From assembly GCF_022398325.1 (NCBI RefSeq), contig NZ_JAKEVD010000004.1:105923-169922 (forward strand): DNA of 64,000 bases, written 5' to 3'. The position numbers and the translations under genes were made by a program. Source of the DNA: Shewanella sp. Isolate13 (lineage in GTDB: Bacteria > Pseudomonadota > Gammaproteobacteria > Enterobacterales > Shewanellaceae). This document shows positions 8,760 to 18,554 of the stretch, one piece after another (position 1 is the stretch's first letter; each line of letters starts with the position of its first letter). A model generated the notes under the pieces. The model worked only from the letters and a program-made list of their open reading frames with translations, made no database searches and had not been told where the DNA came from.

Positions 8760-10265
8760 TTAAAACTTGTACTCATAAGTGCCAAACACCGTGGCATTGG
8801 TCTCGTTTTCTTGCACCTCAAATTCAGATTGAGATACGGTTCCGCCAACACTTATCATGCCCTTCCAAATTGGCATACGATAGCTCAGCTCCAACATCAA
8901 CAGATCTTCTTTAACAGGCTGAGGTGCCCAGCCATGGGTCGGACTTTTACCGTCTTTATTAAGCTGTGCGTAGCGCAGCAAGGAGGTAAAACCTTTACTG
9001 TTAGCAAACTGGCCAATCAAGCCAAGCACATACACATTGGCGTCACTGTCATAGGTGCTGCCTAAGGCGCGACCGTAGTAACGGGAACCACTGCGGTAGG
9101 TCGAGTGCTCATAGAAACAGTTAAAATAGTTCTCGTTTTCGCCGCAGAACACCATAGTGTCTGTGTACTCGAGGAACACCTTATACTGCTGACCATCTAG
9201 GTTAAAACGGGTATCGGCACCAAACATCGAGCCACAATCCACGATATCCCATGGCGCCGAGCTCTTAGCATCTTCACAGGTTCTCTCGTAATAAACGCCG
9301 AATGGTACATTGTACCAAGTGTCGCTAAAGCGGATATCGTAGCCCGCCATCTGGTTGCCATAGTTACTGCAACCAAACTCTTCTACGTTATCGGCACGAC
9401 AATCTCGCTGGCCGGTGATCGATTTAAAGGCGCTTTCCCAGCTACACTCTTGGCCTTCGCCACAGAACTGCGTCGTCCAAGAAAGGCCTATCTCCAACTG
9501 CCTAAAGGGACGAATCGATCCGCGGAAGTTCCATAAAAGAGTATGAGGAGCATAACGCTCCTCTTCGAACATGCTCACCCCAGCGGTAAATGTCCAAGGG
9601 CCTAACCACGATAGCCAAGGCGTCTCGAAAGCTTGAGCATTATTGCGGCTCAGCATGAGTGATGGCATCGGACGGGCGTTATTCGATTTATGTAGCGATG
9701 AATCAAAACCGGGTCCCCACCACTGCTCGATGGCACCGAAAGTAAACATCCAGTTACCCATCGCCATGGCAAGATAGGAATCATCGAAGCGAAACTCTTC
9801 GTCATCTGCGGGATCGTAATTCGCCGATGCCGAGACTTTATAGGCAAACCTATCACCTAAATACTCGTAAGAAGCGCTGGCTTCTCCCTGCTCGCGATAG
9901 TCCGAGCCAAAGTGCTGAAAACGAGCAGGATCGCTCGCCGCAGCCAGCTTTACGCTAACATTGCCACGATTATCGACCGCATTGCGATAGTAATAATTAA
10001 CACGGGAAAAGGCCTCGACTAATGCAGGAGTGAGTGTCGAAGGTTCGACCTTGGCCAAGTCGCCACCAATACCCGACCACATCAAGGGATAGGTATTAAC
10101 CGGAACGGTAATGACTCCCGCATCGGCAAGGGCTTGAATATCGGCTCTGAGGTAGATATCGGAGGTATCGACCCAAGGCGCGGCAATGCTGCCCCCAGAG
10201 AAGGTTAGGGCTAGAATGGCTATGAATCTAACCGTGTAAAACTGGATAAACTTAAGCATGGACAA
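8760..10265 (-). CDS. Wzi-like capsule assembly outer-membrane protein
   Basis: About 500 residues with a signal peptide (hydrophobic FIAILALTFSGGSIAA ending before PWVDTSD) and a body of alternating beta-strand pattern ending in the aromatic YEYKF typical of outer-membrane barrels. The start of the mature part (WVDTSDIYLRADIQALADAG) is characteristic of the Wzi family, which anchors capsule or exopolysaccharide to the cell surface. Eight or more cysteines in short Cys-x-Glu loops are unusual for a barrel and may form disulfides. The start is either the TTG at 10265 (better spacing from AAGG) or the ATG at 10259. It follows coaD closely and ends at a clear terminator. Confidence 0.8.
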   Translation of the reverse strand: MSMLKFIQFYTVRFIAILALTFSGGSIAAPWVDTSDIYLRADIQALADAGVITVPVNTYPLMWSGIGGDLAKVEPSTLTPALVEAFSRVNYYYRNAVDNRGNVSVKLAAASDPARFQHFGSDYREQGEASASYEYLGDRFAYKVSASANYDPADDEEFRFDDSYLAMAMGNWMFTFGAIEQWWGPGFDSSLHKSNNARPMPSLMLSRNNAQAFETPWLSWLGPWTFTAGVSMFEEERYAPHTLLWNFRGSIRPFRQLEIGLSWTTQFCGEGQECSWESAFKSITGQRDCRADNVEEFGCSNYGNQMAGYDIRFSDTWYNVPFGVYYERTCEDAKSSAPWDIVDCGSMFGADTRFNLDGQQYKVFLEYTDTMVFCGENENYFNCFYEHSTYRSGSRYYGRALGSTYDSDANVYVLGLIGQFANSKGFTSLLRYAQLNKDGKSPTHGWAPQPVKEDLLMLELSYRMPIWKGMISVGGTVSQSEFEVQENETNATVFGTYEYKF

Positions 10266-10772
<507 letters not shown>

Positions 10773-10940
10773 TTAGCAGTCTGAACTACCTTGAAATTAA
10801 TCGTCCTAGAATATGGACTTTTTAGGCCCCCTATCCTACTCGTTATTGAGCGAATTGTGAATGTAAAAGCCCAGATAAGCGACAAGGCGCATCAAGGTAT
10901 TAACTTTTCTCTGAGGCGGAAAAACAAAGAGATAACCCAG

Positions 10941-11645
10941 TTAACTGGTCGTGGACTTTTTCAGCTTGGGCCAAGTTAATTGATGGGGCTGCTGCCAAAC
11001 ATTAAGTTGCTGGCTTACACCAGTATCTTGGAAATGCTCACCAGTACTTGGTTGAGCGGTATATTGATACTCTTGTCCTTGATAATCAAAGTGCAAACAG
11101 TAGGCGTGGAGATAGCCTCTATCGGCACTTTCACCACCATAGAGGGTATCACCCAAGATCGGCGCACCTATGCTAGCTAGGGCAACTCTTAGCTGATGCG
11201 TCTTACCACTGTGGGGTTTAAGTAGATACAGTCGCTCCCCCTCGCCAATCGAGTGAGAGAAAAACTGAGTGATGGCTGGATTATCGGTGCTACGTAGAAG
11301 CTTATGCATGCTGCGACGAGACTTGGCCATATCGCCGATGACCCAGCCCTGCTTCTTCTTTGGTTTGCCCTTTGCTAGCGCAAGATAGTATTTCTGCACC
11401 AGATGCGCGGAAAACATACGGGTAAACTCGGCGGCAGCCGTGCTCGATTTAGCGAGGATGATCAGCCCCGAGGTCATAGTATCTAGCCTGTGTACGGCGT
11501 AGAGCTTAATGCCGAGATCGGCCTCGGCCTGAGCGACAACGCCGGCGCTGCCATCTTGGCTATGAAAATGCACTTCGGCCGACTTATTGATCACAATAAA
11601 GTCGCGCTCATCGGCAATGACTCGATACATAAATGAAGGTTCCAC
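10941..11645 (-). CDS. RluA-family RNA pseudouridine synthase (TIGR01621-like)
   Basis: Isomerises uridine to pseudouridine in an RNA target that cannot be told from sequence. The catalytic motif is HRLDTMTSGLIILAK, with the aspartate expected to attack uridine. There is no S4 RNA-binding domain; the 229-234 residue length and start fit the short RluA-like group common in Shewanella and Vibrio. The called start is a GTG; an ATG five codons in (11630) is an equally good start and gives MYRVIADERDFIVINK. It stands alone upstream of coaD with a 195-bp gap that holds nothing recognisable. Confidence 0.88.
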   Translation of the reverse strand: MEPSFMYRVIADERDFIVINKSAEVHFHSQDGSAGVVAQAEADLGIKLYAVHRLDTMTSGLIILAKSSTAAAEFTRMFSAHLVQKYYLALAKGKPKKKQGWVIGDMAKSRRSMHKLLRSTDNPAITQFFSHSIGEGERLYLLKPHSGKTHQLRVALASIGAPILGDTLYGGESADRGYLHAYCLHFDYQGQEYQYTAQPSTGEHFQDTGVSQQLNVWQQPHQLTWPKLKKSTTS

Positions 11646-11678
11646 TAAGCCCCCTAGAGCAGCTTAGCTATCGCTAGA

Positions 11679-13016
11679 CTAAAAGGTAATAATCACCTTT
11701 AGGCCAGGCTGATTATCGGTTAGGGCTATTTTAGCATTATGTCGCGACAGAATCGCCTTCACCATAGACAAACCTAAACCTGTCCCCTTGTGATGACGAC
11801 TAGGATCTAAACGCACCAAACGTTCGAACACCTTCTCACGAGAGCCCTCGGGGATCCCTGGACCATTATCTTGGATAGAGATGACATTACGATTCTGGGA
11901 AATACTGATCGTGGCACCTTCACCGGAATACTTAATCGCATTATCGACTAAGTTAAACAAGGCTTGGAACAGCAGATACTTATCACCACTGAGCTGGAAC
12001 TCTTCACCTGTAGTGAGCTTGAGTGACTGACCGTTGAACTCGGCCATCGCCTCGGCCATCTCAAACAGATCTTGGCTGAGCTCGATTAGGCTAACCTCTT
12101 GCAGCTCCAGTGTTTGCTGACCCTCTTCGATACGAGTCAACGACAGCATGGCATCGAAGGTAGCTAGGCAGTGATCTAGCTCTTCGGTGAGGATCGCACA
12201 GCTCTCCTCAAGCTCCTCTTTAGGCTTAGCCGGTAACTGCTCGAGTCCTATACGAAGATGTGATAGCGGGGTCCGCAGATCATGGGCGATGTTATCGGTC
12301 ACGCCGCGCACTGCCGCAAGGTTTTTCTCTAGCGCATCGAGCACACCATTAAACTGTCGTGCAAGCATATCAAACTCATCTTCACGCCAGCCCACGGGCA
12401 GGCGCGTCGAATATTGACCACGCTCAATGCGTTTACTTAAGCGGTTATACTGCACCAAACGCCGCAAAATAGCTTTAGAGAACAGATAGCCCAAGGCTAA
12501 CGTCAACACTAGAGTCAACATCAGCGCGGTAATGGCAGCATTGGTAAATTTATCGATAAGGGCACCAAGCTGATCGACACGAGTGGCAATCAGCATAGGG
12601 CCGTAACGGGTCATCACCATACCACCGGTTAAGATATGTAGCTTCTCAGGCCCACCGGTAAACACCGGAAACTCACGTTTCTCCGGTAGCATAGGCATAT
12701 CTTTGGGGATCATACTCAATGAGCCGATAAGATCGAGGGAGTCGCGCCAAACAATCAAGGTCACTTTGGGATCGGCACTGCGTACCTGAGTCGCAAAGCT
12801 GCGCCTATCCAAGGTCAGCGCCATCTGTTGATAGCGGGTCTTTTCAGCATCGAGATGCAAGTCCAGCTGATGCTCTTGCTCATTGATCAGCTGGCGATAC
12901 ATTCCCAATAACAAGGTGCCAATGATGACAGTTACTAGGGCTGAGAATATGATGGTAATGCGCCAGGCACTACTCTGATAGGGCTTAATGCCCTTGGCGT
13001 AACCGATATCCAGCAC
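11679..13016 (-). CDS. Two-component sensor histidine kinase
   Basis: A 445-residue inner-membrane sensor. Order: first membrane helix (residues about 18-40), periplasmic domain of about 110 residues, second helix (about 160-180), HAMP, then the kinase core. The H-box is NIAHDLRTPLSHLR, the N-box LVDNAIKYS, and the G-boxes DNGPGIPEG and GTGLGLSMV; all are intact. The GTG start overlaps the response regulator gene by 32 bases, so translation is likely coupled. Upstream genes encode a PepSY and a BOF protein, a set resembling envelope or cation stress systems such as QseBC with YgiW. The stimulus is unknown. Confidence 0.93.
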   Translation of the reverse strand: MLDIGYAKGIKPYQSSAWRITIIFSALVTVIIGTLLLGMYRQLINEQEHQLDLHLDAEKTRYQQMALTLDRRSFATQVRSADPKVTLIVWRDSLDLIGSLSMIPKDMPMLPEKREFPVFTGGPEKLHILTGGMVMTRYGPMLIATRVDQLGALIDKFTNAAITALMLTLVLTLALGYLFSKAILRRLVQYNRLSKRIERGQYSTRLPVGWREDEFDMLARQFNGVLDALEKNLAAVRGVTDNIAHDLRTPLSHLRIGLEQLPAKPKEELEESCAILTEELDHCLATFDAMLSLTRIEEGQQTLELQEVSLIELSQDLFEMAEAMAEFNGQSLKLTTGEEFQLSGDKYLLFQALFNLVDNAIKYSGEGATISISQNRNVISIQDNGPGIPEGSREKVFERLVRLDPSRHHKGTGLGLSMVKAILSRHNAKIALTDNQPGLKVIITF

Positions 13017-13662
13017 CTCGAACAGTTTCGATTAACTCACCGTGGCCTAGCTCTTCAAACTTACGTCTTAGCTTAGCAATATGTACATCGATGACATTGG
13101 TACGCGGATCGAAATGATAATCCCACACCGCTTCGAATAGCAGCGTACGACTAATCACTTGGTTAACGTGCTCCATTAGGTACTTAAGTAACTGAAACTC
13201 TTTGGGCTGCAGCAAGATCTCCTGTCCATCGAGTGTCACCTTGCGCGTCAACAACTCTATGGTCAGCGGGCCCACATTGAGATCTGTGATAGTTGGCTGC
13301 GATTCACCACGTTGCATCAGCTTTTCAGCACGAACCAGCAGCTCAGAGAAGGCAAAAGGCTTAGTCATGTAGTCATCACCGCCCGCACGCAGCCCCTTAA
13401 CACGCTCATCAACATGACTTAGCGCAGACAGGATCAACACTGGCGTTTGGCTGCCGGTGGCGCGCAGCGCCGCTAACAGTTTCAAACCATCTAGCTGTGG
13501 TAACATACGATCCAAAATGATCAAGTCGTACTTCATGCTGGTCGCAAGCAGTAAGCCTTGATGACCGTCTGTTGCCGTTTCTATATTGTGCCCTTGCTCA
13601 ACAAATCCCTTTACGACATATTCGATGGTAGTCGCGTCATCTTCAACCATGAGTATTTTCAT
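12985..13662 (-). CDS. OmpR/PhoB-family response regulator
   Basis: A 225-residue DNA-binding regulator. Receiver domain residues 1-115 with acidic pocket EDD (residues 7-9), phospho-acceptor Asp51 in LIILDRMLP, and the conserved Lys in MTKPF. The C-terminal winged-helix (residues about 130-223) has LLQPKEFQLLKYLMEH and NVIDVHIAKLRRKFE. It is paired with the overlapping downstream kinase. Three bases separate it from the PepSY gene upstream, so all belong to one transcript and the operon may be autoregulated. Confidence 0.95.
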   Translation of the reverse strand: MKILMVEDDATTIEYVVKGFVEQGHNIETATDGHQGLLLATSMKYDLIILDRMLPQLDGLKLLAALRATGSQTPVLILSALSHVDERVKGLRAGGDDYMTKPFAFSELLVRAEKLMQRGESQPTITDLNVGPLTIELLTRKVTLDGQEILLQPKEFQLLKYLMEHVNQVISRTLLFEAVWDYHFDPRTNVIDVHIAKLRRKFEELGHGELIETVRGAGYRLRQGH

Positions 13663-13665
13663 GTT

Positions 13666-14187
13666 CTAGTCCCATTTGAGCAGTGGTAATAATTGTTTGT
13701 TTTCAATATCGAAGGCTAACTGATGTTTACCATCGACATCGAGGATCTCTAATTCTATATAACTAATCCCTAGGTCGTTATCGACTTCGGCCTTAACAAT
13801 ATGGCCGCTATTTTCTTCATTCACTAGGGTCAACATTTCTGAGAGCGATAGGCCATTTTGTTGCAGTACGAGTACGCCAGCAAGTTCGTCTTTATCATCA
13901 CCCTTTAGACGCCCTACTTCCCGCTCTTTCAAACTGCCATCTATCGCACGGTATTCATATTCTGTGATGGTTTTTGTCTGAGGATCGATCATCTTGAATT
14001 CATAAATCAATTCGCCATTTTCGATATCAGCTTCAAATTCGGAGATCACGCCATCATTCAACTGCTCAAGTTGCTGCATCATCTCTGTAGGCAAGGGATA
14101 GTTTCCCGAAGAGATCATTGAATACAAGCCTTGTCCAGCAAACGCGCTACCAGATACTAATAACAAACCAACTAGCCAGCGAGCCAT
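13666..14187 (-). CDS. PepSY-domain periplasmic protein
   Basis: A 173-residue exported protein: signal peptide in residues 1-17 (MARWLVGLLLVSGSAFA), then two PepSY-like halves, the first around EADIENGELIYEFKMIDP and the second around VKAEVDNDLGISYIELEILD. PepSY domains often inhibit proteases or act as accessory parts of two-component sensing. GGAGGA precedes the ATG. It lies between the BOF gene (42 bases upstream) and the regulator-kinase pair. I infer that it modulates the kinase or is part of its regulon. Confidence 0.8.
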   Translation of the reverse strand: MARWLVGLLLVSGSAFAGQGLYSMISSGNYPLPTEMMQQLEQLNDGVISEFEADIENGELIYEFKMIDPQTKTITEYEYRAIDGSLKEREVGRLKGDDKDELAGVLVLQQNGLSLSEMLTLVNEENSGHIVKAEVDNDLGISYIELEILDVDGKHQLAFDIENKQLLPLLKWD

Positions 14188-14229
14188 GGCTCCTCCGAAA
14201 ATAAAACGCTAAACCACTTTTTGAAAGGA

Positions 14230-14580
14230 TTATTCAGAAACCAGACGCATACTGTCAATTTCTATTTCAATACCTTGCCACTCATCGTCTACTTCACCGA
14301 CAAGTCTCACCTTAGTGTCATCCGATACTTCAATATTACGCCAAAGCGCATTATCGATCTCAACCTCAACATCACCACTTTCATCACGGAAAAGGTACTT
14401 TTCATCACCTAGGCTTTGCACTAGATAGCCTGTCAGCTCAACAGGGGTATTATCTTTAGCTTTAGCCGCATCAGACGCCGTCTTAACCTGAGTTTCAGGG
14501 CCTGGGCCATTGTAAGCAGCGAAAGCTGGAAGCGTTAATACCGCCGATAATACGATTAAACCCGTTAATTTTTTAGACAT
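14230..14580 (-). CDS. YgiW/YdeI-type OB-fold (BOF) periplasmic protein
   Basis: A 116-residue exported protein with a signal peptide ending AFAA and a BOF domain. The features are the AYNGPGP start after cleavage, VELTGYLVQSLGDEKYLFRDESGDVEVEID and the final VRLVGEVDDEWQGIEIEID. The family (YgiW, YdeI, VisP) is linked to stress resistance and ligand binding in the periplasm. A GAGGAG site precedes the start. As first gene of the BOF-PepSY-regulator-kinase run it is probably closest to the promoter. Confidence 0.88.
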   Translation of the reverse strand: MSKKLTGLIVLSAVLTLPAFAAYNGPGPETQVKTASDAAKAKDNTPVELTGYLVQSLGDEKYLFRDESGDVEVEIDNALWRNIEVSDDTKVRLVGEVDDEWQGIEIEIDSMRLVSE

Positions 14581-14710
14581 AAAATAGCACTCCTCTCAAT
14601 ATATGAGCCTAGTTTATGTCATTGTCTATAACATCTAGATGGAGCAAAGATTAAACTTTGATCATATGCTTAAAGCATAGATGAGCGCCGATAATCCCCA
14701 CCTAAAAAAG

Positions 14711-15817
14711 CTACTTTTCCAGTATATGGATGAGCTCAGATTTGAGCGCAACGGTCGTTTGTGTGCCCACCGTCAACTCCAGTTTCTGGGCTAAATGCAG
14801 TGGCACTTCGGCATGGATCTTATGCTGCACACCAACGACACTTGCCAGCACTCGCACCGTCTCCCCCATGACCAGCATAGAGTCGACGGTAATATCAAGT
14901 TTATTGAAGCTGCGGCACAAACGCCCCTTCTTAATCGAGTTAAAGCGCACCCCTTGATTGGGGATCACCCAGCGCACCTTAGTACCCACATCTAAGCTTT
15001 CAAAATAAGTACTGGCGATCAGATGCTCACCAAATTTCAGCCAAGTGATCTGCCGCTCCTCTTCCTGAGCGATCACATGAGCATCGAAGATATTGCGCAG
15101 ACCCATCTGTTTCGCAACCGCCTCATCTCGCGGGCGGGTTAAAACTTCATGAGGTCGACCTTGCTGCAGCATCTTACCTTGGCTGATCAAAATCATGCTG
15201 TCGGCTAATAGCAAGGCTTCATTGAGATCGTGGGTCACCATGATGACAGGAATCGCTAGCTGCTCTTTCAGCCGAGCCAATTCAAGGTAGAGACGCTCAC
15301 GGGTCTCCCTATCGACAGCCGAGAAAGGCTCATCGAGCAACAGTACCGAAGGTTCTCGCGCCAAGGCTCGAGCCAGTGCCACCCGTTGACGCTGACCACC
15401 GGAAAGGTGTGCTGGAAGTCGGTCTGGCAGGCCATGAAGATTGACCCGCTCAAGCCAGTCTTTTGCCCGCGCCTCTCGCTCAGCCTTAGGGATATGATCC
15501 AGCGCCGCCACCACATTTTCGAGGGCGGTTAAATTAGGAAACAGACCAAAATGCTGTGGAACGTAACCTAAATGACGTTGCTGAGGGCTTAGCTGTATGT
15601 TCTGCTCGCGATCAAACCAAGGCTTATCACCATAGCGGATCACGCCATTTTCAGGCAGTGTCAAACCGGCGATCATCCGCAGTAAGGTTGACTTGCCGCC
15701 GCCAGAGGGACCAACAACGGCTAATACTTCTCCCGCCTTGCAACTGAACTCAGCATCAAGCTTGATATGCTTGGTCTGCTTAATGCGGCAATATAGATCA
15801 GCGACGCTTTGCAACAT
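14711..15817 (-). CDS. modC: Molybdate ABC transporter ATP-binding protein
   Basis: Energises molybdate import. I start it at the ATG at 15817 because GGAGG stands five bases upstream; this gives 368 residues, slightly longer than E. coli ModC (352). Seen: Walker A GPSGGGKST, signature LSGGQRQRVALARALA, Walker B VLLLDEPFSAVD, H-loop VTHD, and a C-terminal TOBE/Mop-like domain (residues about 290-365) that in the family binds oxyanion. It overlaps modB by 20 bases. It is the last gene of the moa-mod run and so shares control with molybdopterin synthesis. Confidence 0.95.
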   Translation of the reverse strand: MLQSVADLYCRIKQTKHIKLDAEFSCKAGEVLAVVGPSGGGKSTLLRMIAGLTLPENGVIRYGDKPWFDREQNIQLSPQQRHLGYVPQHFGLFPNLTALENVVAALDHIPKAEREARAKDWLERVNLHGLPDRLPAHLSGGQRQRVALARALAREPSVLLLDEPFSAVDRETRERLYLELARLKEQLAIPVIMVTHDLNEALLLADSMILISQGKMLQQGRPHEVLTRPRDEAVAKQMGLRNIFDAHVIAQEEERQITWLKFGEHLIASTYFESLDVGTKVRWVIPNQGVRFNSIKKGRLCRSFNKLDITVDSMLVMGETVRVLASVVGVQHKIHAEVPLHLAQKLELTVGTQTTVALKSELIHILEK

Positions 15818-16478
15818 GCTGGCCTCCAACACGGCGCGACAAACTGGTCGTTAACGCCAATACGGTAATCGCAAACAGCAGCAGTACCAGCGACATATTA
15901 CCGGCACTGGCAAAATCAAATGCCTGCACACTGTCATATATCGAGATGGCGATGGTCTTGGTTTCCCCGGCGATATTACCGCCCATCATCAGCACCACGC
16001 CAAATTCACCCAGCACATGAGAGAAACAGAGCACCATGGCGGTTAACACGCCAGGCCACACCATAGGCAGTTCAATCTTAAACAACACCTTAAGTCGGCT
16101 CATACCACAGCAGGCAGCGGCATCGCGCACATCTTCAGGCACAGCTTCAAAGGCGCGCTGAATTGGCTGAATCGCAAAGGGAATATTGACTAAGATGGAG
16201 GCGACCACTAGGCCGGAGAAGTGAAAAACCAGCTGGTGACCAAGTAGTTGCTCTAACATACGGCCTAGCCAAGATTCACTGCCGAGCCCTACCAGCAAAT
16301 AGTAGCCGATAACGGTTGGTGGAAGCACCAAAGGCACCATGACTAAGGCTTCGACCCAAGACTTGCCACGAAAATGGCGATAAGCCAGAAAACGCCCCGC
16401 TAGAATCGCCAGCGGGATCAAAATAAGCACAGTCACACTACTGAGCTTAATCGATAGCAGTAACGCTTCCCAATCCAT
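15798..16478 (-). CDS. modB: Molybdate ABC transporter permease
   Basis: A 226-residue inner-membrane subunit with about five membrane segments, the usual size for ModB. The EAA-type coupling loop appears as RDAAACCGMSRLKVLFKIELP, and the typical family stretch GEFGVVLMMGGNIAGET is present. It begins in an ATGA-type overlap with the stop of modA (16478) and overlaps modC, showing tight coupling. Confidence 0.95.
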   Translation of the reverse strand: MDWEALLLSIKLSSVTVLILIPLAILAGRFLAYRHFRGKSWVEALVMVPLVLPPTVIGYYLLVGLGSESWLGRMLEQLLGHQLVFHFSGLVVASILVNIPFAIQPIQRAFEAVPEDVRDAAACCGMSRLKVLFKIELPMVWPGVLTAMVLCFSHVLGEFGVVLMMGGNIAGETKTIAISIYDSVQAFDFASAGNMSLVLLLFAITVLALTTSLSRRVGGQHVAKRR

Positions 16479-17257
16479 TAATTCATCGCTCTCGCAAAGC
16501 CGTAATCGGCAAATACATCCTGAGCGGCCTCAGATTGCAGATAGGTATAAAACAGTTTGGCGGTTTCGCCCGCCTTCAGGGTTAGCACCATGCGCTGACT
16601 CAATGGCGTATAGTACTCTTGTGGGATCACCACATAGTTAGCTCGCGCCTTGAAAGGTTTCGCCACCGCTAATGATAGAGCAACCAAACCACCTTGAGTG
16701 GCGCCGCTCACGGCAAATTGCGCCGCCTGTGACACGTTTTCACCAAAGACCAAGTTTGGCTGAATATCTTGCCACAGGCCTAGCTTCTTCAGCACCTCTT
16801 CGGCGCGTTCGCCGTAGGGGGCATGTTCAGGGTTAGCGATGGCAAAGCGTTTTAACTGCTTCGAGTCCATCAACCGCTTCACCCCATCTAAGTCAGGATC
16901 TAAGGTTAATGGCGACGACTTGGGCGCGGCAATCGCGAGCAGCCCCACGGCATACACAACACCGTCATCGGGTGTCTGTTTGGCTTGACTTAGCTGCTTG
17001 ATATAGCGCTCATCGGCCGATAGAAATAATTCGAACGGGGCACCATGCTTTATCTGGGCAACAAAATTGCCGGAGGAGCCATAGGAGATCCGCACCTTGC
17101 GGCCTGTATCTTGGGTAAATTGCTTAGCGATATCATCGAGGGCAAACTTAATACTCGATGCCGCCGCTATAGCTGGCACATCTTGCGCCGCTAGCACACC
17201 TTTGCTCATTGCTAAAAACGGTAGCAATAGAGCAAGCACCATTACTCTAAACTTCAT
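16478..17257 (-). CDS. modA: Periplasmic molybdate-binding protein
   Basis: A 259-residue substrate-binding protein with a signal peptide (hydrophobic VMVLALLLPFLAMSKGVLAA). The mature N-terminus AIAAASSIKFALDDIAKQF and the SYGSSGNFVAQI and AIANPEHAPYGERAEE segments are the oxyanion-binding features of ModA. GGAG lies upstream of the ATG. Only 33 bases separate it from moaE, so it is probably read from the same transcript as the moa genes. Confidence 0.95.
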   Translation of the reverse strand: MKFRVMVLALLLPFLAMSKGVLAAQDVPAIAAASSIKFALDDIAKQFTQDTGRKVRISYGSSGNFVAQIKHGAPFELFLSADERYIKQLSQAKQTPDDGVVYAVGLLAIAAPKSSPLTLDPDLDGVKRLMDSKQLKRFAIANPEHAPYGERAEEVLKKLGLWQDIQPNLVFGENVSQAAQFAVSGATQGGLVALSLAVAKPFKARANYVVIPQEYYTPLSQRMVLTLKAGETAKLFYTYLQSEAAQDVFADYGFARAMN

Positions 17258-17290
17258 TGAGCGGTTCTCCTGGCATTCAAAGGCGTCAAG

Positions 17291-17743
17291 TTACGCCTTT
17301 TGATCCCACATCTTTGCAGCTTGTTCGTCGGCGTCACGGGCTTCCACCCAATTTGCGCCTTTATCACCCGCTTCTAACTTCCAAAACGGTGCTTTTGTCT
17401 TAAGAAAATCGATCAAAAATTCGCAAGCAGCGAAAGCCGCTTTACGGTGGGCGCTAGTCACGCCAATAAATACGATCTGTTCACCAAGCGCCATGGCACC
17501 AACGCGATGAATGATGGTCACCTTGTTTAGCGGCCAACGCTCGCGCGCCTCTGCTTCAATCTGATTCAGCACCGCTTCTGTCATGCCTGGATAGTGTTCA
17601 AGCGTTAAGTCGGTAACTGCGCTACCGTCGTTAAAATCACGCACCTTACCGACAAAAGTCACTACCGCGCCATCGCTATTATCTTGGCTAATTAGCTGAT
17701 ATTCATCGGGTACACTAAAGTCCTGAGTCTGAACACGGATCAT
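17291..17743 (-). CDS. moaE: Molybdopterin synthase catalytic subunit
   Basis: The 150-residue large subunit of molybdopterin synthase, which with MoaD puts the dithiolene sulfurs into precursor Z. E. coli MoaE has the same length. Recognised segments are GAVVTFVGKVRDFNDG, LEHYPGMTE, IIHRVGAMALGEQIVFIGVTS and the lysine-rich KTKAPFWKLE carrying the catalytic lysine. One base separates it from moaD. Confidence 0.97.
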   Translation of the reverse strand: MIRVQTQDFSVPDEYQLISQDNSDGAVVTFVGKVRDFNDGSAVTDLTLEHYPGMTEAVLNQIEAEARERWPLNKVTIIHRVGAMALGEQIVFIGVTSAHRKAAFAACEFLIDFLKTKAPFWKLEAGDKGANWVEARDADEQAAKMWDQKA

Positions 17744-17744
17744 C

Positions 17745-17996
17745 TTAACCCCCTGTTACAGGTGGGAAGAATGCCACTTCATCACCATCGACAATCTGTG
17801 TATCCCACTGACTGATGGTTTGATTAACCGCCACCAGCAGCTTATCAGATGCCATGACCTTGGCCCACTTGTCATCGGTCGCGGCTAAAGTAGCACGTAG
17901 GCCTTCGGCTGTTTGGGTGTGTTCACTGGCTTCAACTTTTACGCTAGCGGTGCCAAGCAGTTCTCTAATTTGTGCGAAAAATAGTACGTTAATCAT
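17745..17996 (-). CDS. moaD: Molybdopterin synthase sulfur carrier subunit
   Basis: An 83-residue ubiquitin-like sulfur carrier. The essential C-terminal Gly-Gly is present in VAFFPPVTGG; it is adenylated and thiocarboxylated in the family. The start INVLFFAQIRELLG is typical. Eight bases separate it from moaC and one from moaE. Confidence 0.96.
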   Translation of the reverse strand: MINVLFFAQIRELLGTASVKVEASEHTQTAEGLRATLAATDDKWAKVMASDKLLVAVNQTISQWDTQIVDGDEVAFFPPVTGG

Positions 17997-18004
17997 ATTG
18001 GTCT

Positions 18005-18481
18005 CTATACCTTAAAATGCCCAGACTTGCCGCCACGTTTCTCCAGTAGACGCACCTGAGAAATTACCATATCTTTTTGCACCGCTTTACACATATCGTA
18101 AATAGTCAGTGCGGCCGTTGAAGCTGCGGTTAATGCTTCCATCTCAACGCCAGTCTTACCCGAAAGCTTACAAAGACTGCGGATCCATACGCGGTTATGC
18201 TCTGGTTGTGCCTCTAGCTCAACCTCAACCTTAGTCAGCATCAGAGGGTGACAAAGTGGGATAAGATCGGAAGTCTTCTTCGCCGCTTGAATACCCGCAA
18301 TACGGGCTGTCGCGAATACGTCACCTTTGTGGTGACTGCCACTCATGATCATCTCTAGAGTTTCACTCGCCATCTCAATATAGGCTTCGGCTCGCGCTTC
18401 ACGCTCGGTAACAGACTTATCTGTCACATCTACCATGTGAGCATTACCATCTGCATTGATATGGGTAAAAGCATTGGTCAT
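18005..18481 (-). CDS. moaC: Cyclic pyranopterin monophosphate synthase
   Basis: A 158-residue enzyme that completes conversion of GTP to cyclic pyranopterin monophosphate after MoaA. Family blocks seen: [36 protein letters not shown] and [24 protein letters not shown]. Gap of 73 bases to moaB upstream, 8 to moaD downstream. Confidence 0.97.
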   Translation of the reverse strand: MTNAFTHINADGNAHMVDVTDKSVTEREARAEAYIEMASETLEMIMSGSHHKGDVFATARIAGIQAAKKTSDLIPLCHPLMLTKVEVELEAQPEHNRVWIRSLCKLSGKTGVEMEALTAASTAALTIYDMCKAVQKDMVISQVRLLEKRGGKSGHFKV

Positions 18482-18554
18482 TGGGTTTACGCCTTTTTAT
18501 AAATTTGGGTCTAAGTACCTAAAAACAGCACCGTAAAACGGGTCTCGATGAGAC

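Noticed and set aside
8673..9065. 130-codon plus-strand frame over the end of the wzi-like gene
   Set aside because: It runs antisense through a clear terminator and the barrel gene; no ribosome site or known domain.
14711..17257. Separate ModE-regulated modABC operon
   Set aside because: Only 33 bases separate moaE and modA, and I see no ModE-type palindrome there; cotranscription with moa is the simpler reading.
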